NCBI GenBank assembly: GCA_947561715.1
Contig: OX387203.1
Location: 13,578,001-13,642,000, forward strand
DNA: 64,000 bases
Direction of reading: 5' to 3'
Source: Ascidia mentula
Lineage: Eukaryota; Chordata; Ascidiacea; Phlebobranchia; Ascidiidae
Position 1 is the stretch's first letter, and each line of letters starts with the position of its first letter. The notes under the pieces are model-generated. The model was given only the letters and a program-made list of their open reading frames with translations. It was not told the origin of the DNA and did no database searches. Shown in pieces: positions 34,204 through 45,600 of this stretch. A program made the position numbers and the translations under genes.

Positions 34204-37200
34204 TTATGGGGTGTCGGTATGCGTGATGTTGAGCGTGTTTACGACATCGGCCAGGATTTCCTCGAGAAAGGGGTTGTCCCTATTTCGCTGGACAGCAAGT
34301 CTTAAGCGAAAGGAGGATTTGCATGATGTTACTAAGTGGCGGGGTATGTCGTTGATGGGGCGTGTGTCGTGTTTAATTCTGTTGCGTGTTTTCCAGATAG
34401 TGTGTGTTAGTGCGGTGTTTAACAGTGCTCCTAATGTTTTTGTGTAGGGTGTTGTGTTGTGAAGTTGTGGAAATGTGATGTGTAAAGGGGTGTCGAAAGG
34501 ACAGGTGTTTAGGTCAGATAAAGTTCGAAAGATGCCGCGAATTAAGGTGAGCAGAGGTTGAATGGAAGGACAGTTGTGGAATAGGTGAGTAAAAGTTTCA
34601 AAGGGGAATTTGCACAGGTAGCAGTGGGGTTGTTGATCCAAAGGAAGGTAAGATTTTTGACAGTTTAACGGAAGAATTTTATGTGTTAGCCGAAAATTAA
34701 AGGTTTTGAGATAGTTTGGAAAGATTGGTTGGTGAATTTGGTGCCAGTCGTTAAAGGGATGTGGTGTGTTGGTTTCGTCGATGATCCGGAGATAGAGGGG
34801 TTTGAGTTTTTTGGTCATGAGCTCAGTTTCGGTAAGTTTGAAAGATTTGAGAAGATTGAGAATATGAAGATAGTGCGGAGAAGGTGTTGAAGCGTGTGGA
34901 AGAAAGTTTCTAGAACGAAGGTCAAAAAGTTTGCTAAGGGGAAGTCCAATGTTGTATTCTATAAAGGAAAGTTGTGGAGAGGTTGGGGATTCCAAAAGGC
35001 GGTGATTGTAATATTGCTTTATAGGAGAGAGAAGTGATAGGTCAGAGTAGAGGGGAATGTTTGCCGCGCCGTAACCGCCATGGTCACGACGGGCTGCCAG
35101 GATGTTGATTGGCAATGTTGGGTTGTTTGGGCCGACGACGAACTTTACCACAATGCCGTCGATCCGTTCTCGTTGCTGGGGAGATAAAGGGTAAGTTTTA
35201 CCAAGGTAAGAAATTTGGGGCAGAAGTAAAGTTTTTGAGAGGATGCATTTAGAATCAAAGGTAAGAAACGGGTTGCTGATAGATTTGGCGCGGGATTGCA
35301 AAGAGGTAATTGTTTTGTGCCATGTCGCGGTAATGTCTGATGGTGCGCCTATCGGGGTGTTTAACGGAGTTATCGATTTAGGGTTCCACTTTATATTACA
35401 CAAGGTCGGGTCGTCCATGGGAGGTCGAAGGATGGCAATCGCTTCGGTTTTGGTGGGGTTTAGTTTTAATCCAGAAAATTTACCAAAATAATCAATGAGG
35501 CCGAGGGCTTTGGTGAGGGAATGCCGATGCGCCACCACTAGGGTGACGTCATCAGCGTAAGCGATTGCCTTGGGTGTGTTGCGGCATGGCACTGGGGTTG
35601 AGTCGATAGAAGAATTATTTTGAAGCGCAACGAGGAGCGGATCTAGGGCAATCAGGAAGAGGTTCAGACTAAGGGGGTCACCTTGTCTGACTCCTCTCCT
35701 GATGGGAAAGTCCCTTGTGGCAAATCCGTTTATGAAGGCCCGGGAGTTGGCGCTAGAGTGAAGTGCAGAAAGGTAATTAGTAAAGCAAGTGGGAAAGCGT
35801 TTAAGAGTTAACTGGAGGAGTAGCCAAGAAAATGAAACAGAATCGAAGGCTTTTTGAAAATCGAGGGAAATGAAGTAAGTGTCCGAATTGATGGAGGAAG
35901 CGTGATGGTGGAGATCGCGTAGGAGAGAAGTTGCGTCGGTGGTGGAAGAGCCGGGGGTAGCGAATTGATTTGAAGAAAGAATTTCGGGTATAAAGGGTTT
36001 GAGTCTGAGATTTAGAAGTTTGTGAAGAATTTTAAGGTCCGTATTTAGAAGAGAGATTGGCCGGTAATTAGTTAGAAGAGTGGGGTCATTTTTTTTGAAG
36101 ATAAGGGTAAGATGTCCAAGGTTGTATTCTGAAGGGGTGTAGGAATTGAAATATGAAAAGTTAAGAGCTTGGGTGAGGTCGGCCCCGATGAGGTCCCAGT
36201 ACAGCGAGTAAAACTCGCTGCTGAGACCGTCGGGACCGGGGGTTTTGCCGGAGGGAAAGAGGGAAAGAGTTTTTCTAATTTCGTGTTGCGTGATGGGATT
36301 TGATAAGGTTTCAGTGTGTTGGTCCGGAATTAATTTAAGGGGAATTTTAGCGAATAAATTAGAGGGGTCAGGTATTGGAAGGTTTTGATTAGAGTATAGA
36401 GTTTCGAAGAATTGCCGAGTGTGAGAAAGAAGTTCCTTGGGGGTAGAGAGAGGGAGGCCGTGGTCGTCTTGTAGTTCGAAGATGGGATTGTGAATTCGTG
36501 AGGGTAGTAATTCGGAGTAGAGTAATTTATCGGTAATGTTTTTAAAATGGGAGTCGGAGGAAAGAGATTTTAGAATAGAGTCACGGGATTTAGAAAGGTA
36601 GAGAGAATTTAGGGATTTTTTAATAGATTGAAAGGAGCGAAAGTTTTCAGAAGAGGGATTGTCGTTGAGAATTTGGCGGGCGGTGTCGAGTTGTTGATGT
36701 AGGGTGTAGGTTTCTTCTCGGGATTGTTTAGCCAAACGTTTCGAATGTGTTTTGATCAGGGATTGAAATTTAAATTTAAGTGTCAGCCAGAAATCCATGG
36801 GGTTAGAGTGTAAAGGAGCGAGAGTTTGCCAAAGAGGATAGAAGCGATGAAAGTCGAGACGGAAAAGAGGGTCGTTGAGAGTTTTCGTATTATTTTTCCA
36901 TGTGCCACGGCCTCTGGGTGGAGAAGAGATAAGGTTAAGAAAGACCGAAACTGAGTCATGGTCCGAAAAGGGGCAAGGAGTAAAAAGATGATTGTTGGGA
37001 GTTAATGAAGAGGAAAGGTAAATGCGGTCTATTCTAGACTGAGAATTTGGGGCGCGGCGGGAAAATTGACGGAGATTTGGGTTTAAAAGCCGAAAGGAAT
37101 CCTGTAAATTGAAAGTGGTTAGTAATTTTATGAGGTTATAGCTGGGTTGTCGATTGGGTAGTGATGGGTGTCTGTCTAAGGTAGGGTCGGTTACGCAATT

Positions 37201-37662
37201 AAAATCACCAGTAAAAACAATTGGGTGGGTAGAAGAGATATAGGGGTAGAGAGAGTCGAAGAATTTGTTATTGAATATGTAATTTTTTGTGCCGGAGGGT
37301 GCGTATATATTAACTAAGTGAAAGGTATGGGTCAGGGTTGATATATCGGCCGCAATAATGCGACCGTCAGAGTCAGAAGTTGAATTAAGAATTCGGAGGC
37401 TGGAGGAGTTTAGAAGAACTGCGACACCCCCGTAGGCAGAGCCTTTTAGAGGTGCCGAGTTTAAGAGGATGGGGCCGTGGGTCCATTCGGACTTCCACAG
37501 GGATTCGGTATGGGGGGTAGAGTGAGTTTCTTGGAGACAAAAAAGGTCAAATTTCAAAGAGGAAAGGTACCGAAATAGGGCTCTTCTCTTGGAGGCTTGA
37601 CCGATGCCGTTGACGTTCAGTGTACATATGGACAGATAACTTGTCGGCGCCATCATATACAT
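34204..37662 (-). CDS. ORF2 of element B: endonuclease / reverse transcriptase
   Basis: Predicted 1152-aa replicase, uninterrupted. From the chosen ATG: endonuclease motifs LNVNG, QETH (E45), GDFN (152-155), RIDR (210-213) and SDHD (233-236); RT motifs NYRPIS, LDFQKAFD (D601, D607), GVRQGDP (657-663) and YADD (702-705); and a C-terminal CX2CX8HX4C knuckle (CYLC...H...C). The first in-frame ATG is at 37662, with others at 37656 and 37653; the frame opens three codons earlier with TTG only. ORF1 ends 82 nt upstream. Compared with A and C, the catalytic blocks are strongly conserved while the linker between endonuclease and RT and the region after ~900 vary more. Confidence 0.95.
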   Translation of the reverse strand: MYMMAPTSYLSICTLNVNGIGQASKRRALFRYLSSLKFDLFCLQETHSTPHTESLWKSEWTHGPILLNSAPLKGSAYGGVAVLLNSSSLRILNSTSDSDGRIIAADISTLTHTFHLVNIYAPSGTKNYIFNNKFFDSLYPYISSTHPIVFTGDFNCVTDPTLDRHPSLPNRQPSYNLIKLLTTFNLQDSFRLLNPNLRQFSRRAPNSQSRIDRIYLSSSLTPNNHLFTPCPFSDHDSVSVFLNLISSPPRGRGTWKNNTKTLNDPLFRLDFHRFYPLWQTLAPLHSNPMDFWLTLKFKFQSLIKTHSKRLAKQSREETYTLHQQLDTARQILNDNPSSENFRSFQSIKKSLNSLYLSKSRDSILKSLSSDSHFKNITDKLLYSELLPSRIHNPIFELQDDHGLPLSTPKELLSHTRQFFETLYSNQNLPIPDPSNLFAKIPLKLIPDQHTETLSNPITQHEIRKTLSLFPSGKTPGPDGLSSEFYSLYWDLIGADLTQALNFSYFNSYTPSEYNLGHLTLIFKKNDPTLLTNYRPISLLNTDLKILHKLLNLRLKPFIPEILSSNQFATPGSSTTDATSLLRDLHHHASSINSDTYFISLDFQKAFDSVSFSWLLLQLTLKRFPTCFTNYLSALHSSANSRAFINGFATRDFPIRRGVRQGDPLSLNLFLIALDPLLVALQNNSSIDSTPVPCRNTPKAIAYADDVTLVVAHRHSLTKALGLIDYFGKFSGLKLNPTKTEAIAILRPPMDDPTLCNIKWNPKSITPLNTPIGAPSDITATWHKTITSLQSRAKSISNPFLTFDSKCILSKTLLLPQISYLGKTYPLSPQQRERIDGIVVKFVVGPNNPTLPINILAARRDHGGYGAANIPLYSDLSLLSPIKQYYNHRLLESPTSPQLSFIEYNIGLPLSKLFDLRSRNFLPHASTPSPHYLHILNLLKSFKLTETELMTKKLKPLYLRIIDETNTPHPFNDWHQIHQPIFPNYLKTFNFRLTHKILPLNCQKSYLPLDQQPHCYLCKFPFETFTHLFHNCPSIQPLLTLIRGIFRTLSDLNTCPFDTPLHITFPQLHNTTPYTKTLGALLNTALTHTIWKTRNRIKHDTRPINDIPRHLVTSCKSSFRLRLAVQRNRDNPFLEEILADVVNTLNITHTDTP

Positions 37663-37744
37663 AAAAAACAAAACATTGTGTTAAAGCAAATACAAAAAGT
37701 AAACGACCAAAAAAAAATTTGTTGCGTATCAATATGTGCGGTTT

Positions 37745-39430
37745 TTACAGTGTCGATGCATTAAAATCAGTGGGCAGCACGGTTCCGCATGAGCACCGTG
37801 TCACCTCTCCATGTTTAAGGTCGCGGAGAGATCCGCAGCTGCACGCAATTAATAGCCTGCGGCATGTTTTGTTGGTACAACGCGATGGGTTATAATAGTT
37901 TTTATCTGGAGCCCAGTTTCCGCAAGTACATTTGACATGGATGTCACCACAGAGGCATGTCATATTATTATACTTATTGTTTAGGGCGGAGCGGCAACAT
38001 TTTGTGCGCATTGTTTTCGGTGACGTACCGCTTTTATGGCGTTTTGTCACCTGGGTAAAGCCTTCCTCATCGGTTGTCGACGATTCCTTTCGATGCTTCG
38101 GCGTTGACGTCGCTGACGGGTTGGCGAACAGCTGGGCCAACGCGGAGTGTTGGGTGTGTTCGGGTGACGCAGGTTTGGTTGTATTATCCACCGCGCCCTC
38201 GTGCGGCTTCTCGTTTGTGTTGGTGTTGTCGCCTGGTGAGAAGGTTTGTTGCACGCACGTTGATGTGACGTCAGACGTCAACATGGGTATCTCGTCAGCT
38301 GTTACTGCGCCCGCGTCAGCTGTTGTTGCTCCCGCGCCGGCTGTTGTTGTTCCCACGTCATCGTCAGCTGTTGTTGCGCCCGCGTCAGCTGATGTTGTTG
38401 CTCCCGCGTCAGCTGTTGTTGTTGCGTGGGCGTTATCGCACGCCTCTAGCACCGTGCGGGGATCGTTGCGTTGCATCTCCTCGCTCGTTGCGGCAACCGA
38501 CCCAGCGTCGGTTGCTTCTGGAGTCTTGCGGTGTTCGCCGCGCTGTTTCTTATCAGTAGTTGTAACAACCGACCCAGCGTCGGTTGCTTCTGGAGTCTTG
38601 CGGTGTTCGCCGCACTGCTCTTTATCTCTCGTTGTAGCACCTGACACAACGTCGGGTGCTTCTGACGTCTTGCGGAGTTCACCGCACTGCTCTTTATTGG
38701 CTGTTGTAGCCACCGACCCGGCGTCGATGGCTTCTGACGTCTTCTCTATCTCTACGCTTTGCGCCTTATCGGCCTTGCTTCTCGCTGCTTCGCGTTTCGC
38801 AGCTGCAGCTGCTTGCTTCTCGGAAACTTCCTTACGAAAGCTTGGGCAGTCAACCTTGACATGTCCCATTTCGTGACAAAAATCACAACGTTTTGGCTGC
38901 CCGGGGTAGTCAACCTCAATTTGATTGTTCGATAGGCGCAAGCGCTCTGGTATCGGATTCAATTTCAGTACCGACGCCTTCATATACATAACACGTCGGC
39001 CTCCGTAAACGTTATAATCATCAAACATCTTCCACCCGCGATAGACAGGGGCGTACTTTTTAAAGTAATCCATTAGGGCTGGCATTTTTATGGTTGGTGG
39101 AACTTTGTTTAAGAAAACCCTTATTTCATCGTCGCAGCGAGCTGTAGCGAACACTGCTTTTTGGCTGTTTCGTAATGCGGCAGCCAAGTTGCGCGCCTTT
39201 TCCATTGTTGGTGTAAAGAATTTAACCCGTCCATTGGGGTAATTAAACAGCCCAGTTAGAGATAGTCGTACACTGACTTTCTCCTTCTTCAGAAGCGCAT
39301 AAATTTCAGCGCGTTTGAGCCCGGGGTTAAAGCGAGCGTCAACTTCTAGGTTTTCGTCCGTCTTGAACGGATCTTCTGGCACAGATTGGGCCGGCACACT
39401 TGGCCCAGCTACAACACTGGCATAGCTCAT
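37745..39430 (-). CDS. ORF1 of element B: zinc-knuckle protein with expanded linker and Cys-rich tail
   Basis: Predicted 561-aa ORF1 protein. Residues ~22-180 match the conserved N-terminal domain of A and C. The knuckle is C182, C185, H190, C195 (RCDFCHEMGHVKVDCPS). The linker (~200-450) holds four or five degenerate ~28-residue repeats built on RKT(S/P)EA...T..KEQCGE, then a run of TTADAGA-like units. The tail (478-548) keeps the family's cysteine pattern: CLCGDIHVKCTCGNW and SRCTNKTC, then CSCG and CSCG. Start at MSYASVVA (ATG 39430). The frame continues upstream only to a GTG at 39487 before a stop, which supports this start and the shorter frame for family 1. Confidence 0.9.
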   Translation of the reverse strand: MSYASVVAGPSVPAQSVPEDPFKTDENLEVDARFNPGLKRAEIYALLKKEKVSVRLSLTGLFNYPNGRVKFFTPTMEKARNLAAALRNSQKAVFATARCDDEIRVFLNKVPPTIKMPALMDYFKKYAPVYRGWKMFDDYNVYGGRRVMYMKASVLKLNPIPERLRLSNNQIEVDYPGQPKRCDFCHEMGHVKVDCPSFRKEVSEKQAAAAAKREAARSKADKAQSVEIEKTSEAIDAGSVATTANKEQCGELRKTSEAPDVVSGATTRDKEQCGEHRKTPEATDAGSVVTTTDKKQRGEHRKTPEATDAGSVAATSEEMQRNDPRTVLEACDNAHATTTADAGATTSADAGATTADDDVGTTTAGAGATTADAGAVTADEIPMLTSDVTSTCVQQTFSPGDNTNTNEKPHEGAVDNTTKPASPEHTQHSALAQLFANPSATSTPKHRKESSTTDEEGFTQVTKRHKSGTSPKTMRTKCCRSALNNKYNNMTCLCGDIHVKCTCGNWAPDKNYYNPSRCTNKTCRRLLIACSCGSLRDLKHGEVTRCSCGTVLPTDFNASTL

Positions 39431-39470
39431 TCTGGCACAAAATTGTGTGTTCAAAAAACAGACACACACT

Positions 39471-39543
39471 GGTCGCTGGCAGATCACCTCTCCTACCTAA
39501 GGCAGCAGCCCTGAAAAGGGCCGGGCTAACTAACACAGCGACC
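39471..39543 (-). promoter_or_regulatory. Conserved folded RNA in the 5' leader of element B
   Basis: On the minus strand GGTCGCTG (plus 39536-39543) pairs with CAGCGACC (plus 39471-39478). Against family 1 (GGCCACTG/CAGTGGCC) two base pairs have changed on both sides. Inside are the strong hairpin (CGGCCCT, loop TTTC, AGGGCTG, one G-U) and a small hairpin (CTGCC/GGTAG), then GGAGAGGTGA as in A and C. It ends about 40 nt before the ORF1 ATG. Confidence 0.72.
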
Positions 39544-39692
39544 GCAAGCCTCCTCAAGAATATCATAAACAAACAGGCAAATTGAGACTGAAAGCGGTTC
39601 CAAATAAATGTAAAGACTTCCAAAACTCTCCTCACGCAATTTGATTATTATGAAAAATGGCTAGGCTTGTAAATCAATAGAGTAACTCAAGT

Positions 39693-42600
39693 GTGATGCT
39701 TACTTTTCAAATAGAATGTCGACTGGAGGGAATGGGGCGGAGGTTGGCCTGGTGGGCACTTGGAGTGGTTGGGACATCGCAAGCGCGTGGAATGGCAATT
39801 TCCAACACTGAGTGCCGCCGTATTTGCCACATTTGCATCGACAAGGAGAGCATCCTAGCCTCTGGACAGCAATAGGGCATGGTGAGCAAGCATGCTCTGT
39901 GACGTCACAATTTCTATTGTGACAGAGGTCTACACGGTGGGCATTTCCCACCTCCGGTACTTATTCTCATAGAAATAAAATCATGCGCGCCCAAGTACAA
40001 AAGCAGCCTGGCCGCTGTACAGTAATTTGGCATAATGAGCACGAGCCGGCGTCGTCGACGCGGCAACGACGGCGGGGGGCCTTAACAAACGATTACGTAG
40101 TTAAAAAGTAGCCCGGACAGGACGTGATGCTTACCTTATTCAAATAGAATGTCGACTGGTGGCAGAGGGTCGGAGCTTGGCCTGGTGGGCACTTGGAGTG
40201 GTTGCGACATGGCAAGCACGTGGAATGGCGATTTTCAACACTGAGAGTGCAGCGGTAATCACCACGCTTGCAACGACAGAAAAGTATGCCTGCCGCTGGA
40301 CAGTAATTGGGCATAATGAGCACGAGCCGTCGTCGTCGACGCGGCAACGACGGCGGGGGGCCTTTGCAAACGATTAAGTAGTTAAAAAGTAGCCCGGACA
40401 GGGCGTGATGCTTACCTTATTCAAATAGAATGTCGACTGGAGGGAATGGGGCGGAGGTTGGCCTGGTGGGCACTTGGAGTGGTTGGGACATCGCAAGCGC
40501 GTGGAATGGCAATTTCCAACACTGAGTGCCGCCGTATTTGCCACATTTGCATCGACAAGGAGAGCATCCTAGCCTCTGGACAGCAATAGGGCATGGTGAG
40601 CAAGCATGCTCTGTGACGTCACAATTTCTATTGTGACAGAGGTCTACACGGTGGGCATTTCCCACCTCCGGTACTTATTCTCATAGAAATAAAATCATGC
40701 GCGCCCAAGTACAAAAGCAGCCTGGCCGCTGTACAGTAATTTGGCATAATGAGCACGAGCCGGCGTCGTCGACGCGGCAACGACGGCGGGGGGCCTTAAC
40801 AAACGATTACGTAGTTAAAAAGTAGCCCGGACAGGACGTGATGCTTACCTTATTCAAATAGAATGTCGACTGGTGGCAGAGGGTCGGAGCTTGGCCTGGT
40901 GGGCACTTGGAGTGGTTGCGACATGGCAAGCACGTGGAATGGCGATTTTCAACACTGAGAGTGCAGCGGTAATCACCACGCTTGCAACGACAGAAAAGTA
41001 TGCCTGCCGCTGGACAGTAATTGGGCATAATGAGCACGAGCCGTCGTCGTCGACGCGGCAACGACGGCGGGGGGCCTTTGCAAACGATTAAGTAGTTAAA
41101 AAGTAGCCCGGACAGGGCGTGATGCTTACCTTATTCAAATAGAATGTCGACTGGTGGCAGAAGGTCGGAGCTTGGCCTGGTGGGCACTTGGAGTGGTTGC
41201 GACATGGCAAGCACGTGGAATGGCAATTTTCAACACTGAGAGTGCAGCGGTAATCACCACGCTTGCAACGACAGAAAAGTATGCCTGCCGCTGGACAGTA
41301 ATTGGGCATAATGAGCACGAGCCGTCGTCGTCGACGCGGCAACGACGGCGGGGGGCCTTTGCAAACGATTAAGTAGTTAAAAAGTAGCCCGGACAGGGCG
41401 TGATGCTTACCTTATTCAAATAGAATGTCGACTGGAGGGAATGGGGCGGAGGTTGGCCTGGTGGGCACTTGGAGTGGTTGGGACATCGCAAGCGCGTGGA
41501 ATGGCAATTTCCAACACTGAGTGCCGCCGTATTTGCCACATTTGCATCGACAAGGAGAGCATCCTAGCCTCTGGACAGCAATAGGGCATGGTGAGCAAGC
41601 ATGCTCTGTGACGTCACAATTTCTATTGTGACAGAGGTCTACACGGTGGGCATTTCCCACCTCCGGTACTTATTCTCATAGAAATAAAATCATGCGCGCC
41701 CAAGTACAAAAGCAGCCTGGCCGCTGTACAGTAATTTGGCATAATGAGCACGAGCCGGCGTCGTCGACGCGGCAACGACGGCGGGGGGCCTTAACAAACG
41801 ATTACGTAGTTAAAAAGTAGCCCGGACAGGACGTGATGCTTACCTTATTCAAATAGAATGTCGACTGGTGGCAGAAGGTCGGAGCTTGGCCTGGTGGGCA
41901 CTTGGAGTGGTTGCGACATGGCAAGCACGTGGAATGGCGATTTTCAACACTGAGAGTGCAGCGGTAATCACCACGCTTGCAACGACAGAAAAGTATGCCT
42001 GCCGCTGGACAGTAATTGGGCATAATGAGCACGAGCCGGCGTCGTCGACGCGGCAACGACGGCGGGGGGCCTTTGCAAACGATTAAGTAGTTAAAAAGTA
42101 GCCCGGACAGGGCGTGATGCTTACCTTATTCAAATAGAATGTCGACTGGTGGCAGAAGGTCGGAGCTTGGCCTGGTGGGCACTTGGAGTGGTTGCGACAT
42201 GGCAAGCACGTGGAATGGCAATTTTCAACACTGAGAGTGCAGCGGTAATCACCACGCTTGCAACGACAGAAAAGTATGCCTGCCGCTGGACAGTAATTGG
42301 GCATAATGAGCACGAGCCGTCGTCGTCGACGCGGCAACGACGGCGGGGGGCCTTTGCAAACGATTAAGTAGTTAAAAAGTAGCCCGGACAGGGCGTGATG
42401 CTTACCTTATTCAAATAGAATGTCGACTGGAGGGAATGGGGCGGAGGTTGGCCTGGTGGGCACTTGGAGTGGTTGGGACATCGCAAGCGCGTGGAATGGC
42501 AATTTCCAACACTGAGTGCCGCCGTATTTGCCACATTTGCATCGACAAGGAGAGCATCCTAGCCTCTGGACAGCAATAGGGCATGGTGAGCAAGCATGCT

Positions 42601-45600
42601 CTGTGACGTCACAATTTCTATTGTGACAGAGGTCTACACGGTGGGCATTTCCCACCTCCGGTACTTATTCTCATAGAAATAAAATCATGCGCGCCCAAGT
42701 ACAAAAGCAGCCTGGCCGCTGTACAGTAATTTGGCATAATGAGCACGAGCCGGCGTCGTCGACGCGGCAACGACGGCGGGGGGCCTTAACAAACGATTAC
42801 GTAGTTAAAAAGTAGCCCGGACAGGACGTGATGCTTACCTTATTCAAATAGAATGTCGACTGGTGGCAGAAGGTCGGAGCTTGGCCTGGTGGGCACTTGG
42901 AGTGGTTGCGACATGGCAAGCACGTGGAATGGCGATTTTCAACACTGAGAGTGCAGCGGTAATCACCACGCTTGCAACGACAGAAAAGTATGCCTGCCGC
43001 TGGACAGTAATTGGGCATAATGAGCACGAGCCGGCGTCGTCGACGCGGCAACGACGGCGGGGGGCCTTTGCAAACGATTAAGTAGTTAAAAAGTAGCCCG
43101 GACAGGGCGTGATGCTTACCTTATTCAAATAGAATGTCGACTGGTGGCAGAAGGTCGGAGCTTGGCCTGGTGGGCACTTGGAGTGGTTGCGACATGGCAA
43201 GCACGTGGAATGGCAATTTTCAACACTGAGAGTGCAGCGGTAATCACCACGCTTGCAACGACAGAAAAGTATGCCTGCCGCTGGACAGTAATTGGGCATA
43301 ATGAGCACGAGCCGTCGTCGTCGACGCGGCAACGACGGCGGGGGGCCTTTGCAAACGATTAAGTAGTTAAAAAGTAGCCCGGACAGGGCGTGATGCTTAC
43401 CTTATTCAAATAGAATGTCGACTGGAGGGAATGGGGCGGAGGTTGGCCTGGTGGGCACTTGGAGTGGTTGGGACATCGCAAGCGCGTGGAATGGCAATTT
43501 CCAACACTGAGTGCCGCCGTATTTGCCACATTTGCATCGACAAGGAGAGCATCCTAGCCTCTGGACAGCAATAGGGCATGGTGAGCAAGCATGCTCTGTG
43601 ACGTCACAATTTCTATTGTGACAGAGGTCTACACGGTGGGCATTTCCCACCTCCGGTACTTATTCTCATAGAAATAAAATCATGCGCGCCCAAGTACAAA
43701 AGCAGCCTGGCCGCTGTACAGTAATTTGGCATAATGAGCACGAGCCGGCGTCGTCGACGCGGCAACGACGGCGGGGGGCCTTAACAAACGATTACGTAGT
43801 TAAAAAGTAGCCCGGACAGGACGTGATGCTTACCTTATTCAAATAGAATGTCGACTGGTGGCAGAGGGTCGGAGCTTGGCCTGGTGGGCACTTGGAGTGG
43901 TTGCGACATGGCAAGCACGTGGAATGGCGATTTTCAACACTGAGAGTGCAGCGGTAATCACCACGCTTGCAACGACAGAAAAGTATGCCTGCCGCTGGAC
44001 AGTAATTGGGCATAATGAGCACGAGCCGTCGTCGTCGACGCGGCAACGACGGCGGGGGGCCTTTGCAAACGATTAAGTAGTTAAAAAGTAGCCCGGACAG
44101 GGCGTGATGCTTACCTTATTCAAATAGAATGTCGACTGGAGGGAATGGGGCGGAGGTTGGCCTGGTGGGCACTTGGAGTGGTTGGGACATCGCAAGCGCG
44201 TGGAATGGCAATTTCCAACACTGAGTGCCGCCGTATTTGCCACATTTGCATCGACAAGGAGAGCATCCTAGCCTCTGGACAGCAATAGGGCATGGTGAGC
44301 AAGCATGCTCTGTGACGTCACAATTTCTATTGTGACAGAGGTCTACACGGTGGGCATTTCCCACCTCCGGTACTTATTCTCATAGAAATAAAATCATGCG
44401 CGCCCAAGTACAAAAGCAGCCTGGCCGCTGTACAGTAATTTGGCATAATGAGCACGAGCCGGCGTCGTCGACGCGGCAACGACGGCGGGGGGCCTTAACA
44501 AACGATTACGTAGTTAAAAAGTAGCCCGGACAGGACGTGATGCTTACCTTATTCAAATAGAATGTCGACTGGTGGCAGAGGGTCGGAGCTTGGCCTGGTG
44601 GGCACTTGGAGTGGTTGCGACATGGCAAGCACGTGGAATGGCGATTTTCAACACTGAGAGTGCAGCGGTAATCACCACGCTTGCAACGACAGAAAAGTAT
44701 GCCTGCCGCTGGACAGTAATTGGGCATAATGAGCACGAGCCGTCGTCGTCGACGCGGCAACGACGGCGGGGGGCCTTTGCAAACGATTAAGTAGTTAAAA
44801 AGTAGCCCGGACAGGGCGTGATGCTTACCTTATTCAAATAGAATGTCGACTGGAGGGAATGGGGCGGAGGTTGGCCTGGTGGGCACTTGGAGTGGTTGGG
44901 ACATCGCAAGCGCGTGGAATGGCAATTTCCAACACTGAGTGCCGCCGTATTTGCCACATTTGCATCGACAAGGAGAGCATCCTAGCCTCTGGACAGCAAT
45001 AGGGCATGGTGAGCAAGCATGCTCTGTGACGTCACAATTTCTATTGTGACAGAGGTCTACACGGTGGGCATTTCCCACCTCCGGTACTTATTCTCATAGA
45101 AATAAAATCATGCGCGCCCAAGTACAAAAGCAGCCTGGCCGCTGTACAGTAATTTGGCATAATGAGCACGAGCCGGCGTCGTCGACGCGGCAACGACGGC
45201 GGGGGGCCTTAACAAACGATTACGTAGTTAAAAAGTAGCCCGGACAGGACGTGATGCTTACCTTATTCAAATAGAATGTCGACTGGTGGCAGAGGGTCGG
45301 AGCTTGGCCTGGTGGGCACTTGGAGTGGTTGCGACATGGCAAGCACGTGGAATGGCGATTTTCAACACTGAGAGTGCAGCGGTAATCACCACGCTTGCAA
45401 CGACAGAAAAGTATGCCTGCCGCTGGACAGTAATTGGGCATAATGAGCACGAGCCGTCGTCGTCGACGCGGCAACGACGGCGGGGGGCCTTTGCAAACGA
45501 TTAAGTAGTTAAAAAGTAGCCCGGACAGGGCGTGATGCTTACCTTATTCAAATAGAATGTCGACTGGAGGGAATGGGGCGGAGGTTGGCCTGGTGGGCAC

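Larger units (their letters stand above)
33691..39692 (-). mobile_element. Element B: full-length site-specific LINE, family 2
   Basis: Non-LTR retrotransposon of about 6.0 kb on the minus strand, related to A and C but distinct: by eye over four in five residues match in the endonuclease and RT cores, fewer elsewhere. Order: leader (39431-39692), ORF1, 82-bp spacer, ORF2, 513-bp 3' UTR. The left junction is GTAGCCCGG of an S1c unit joined to ATACTATTTTATTC, i.e. a 3' end in AATAAAATAGTAT without poly(A). At the right, satellite resumes at GTGATGCTTAC (39693) of an S2 unit, followed by a 2-bp loss in CTTA. Target bases GACAGGGC are missing. The same target and orientation are used as by family 1. 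Confidence 0.93.
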
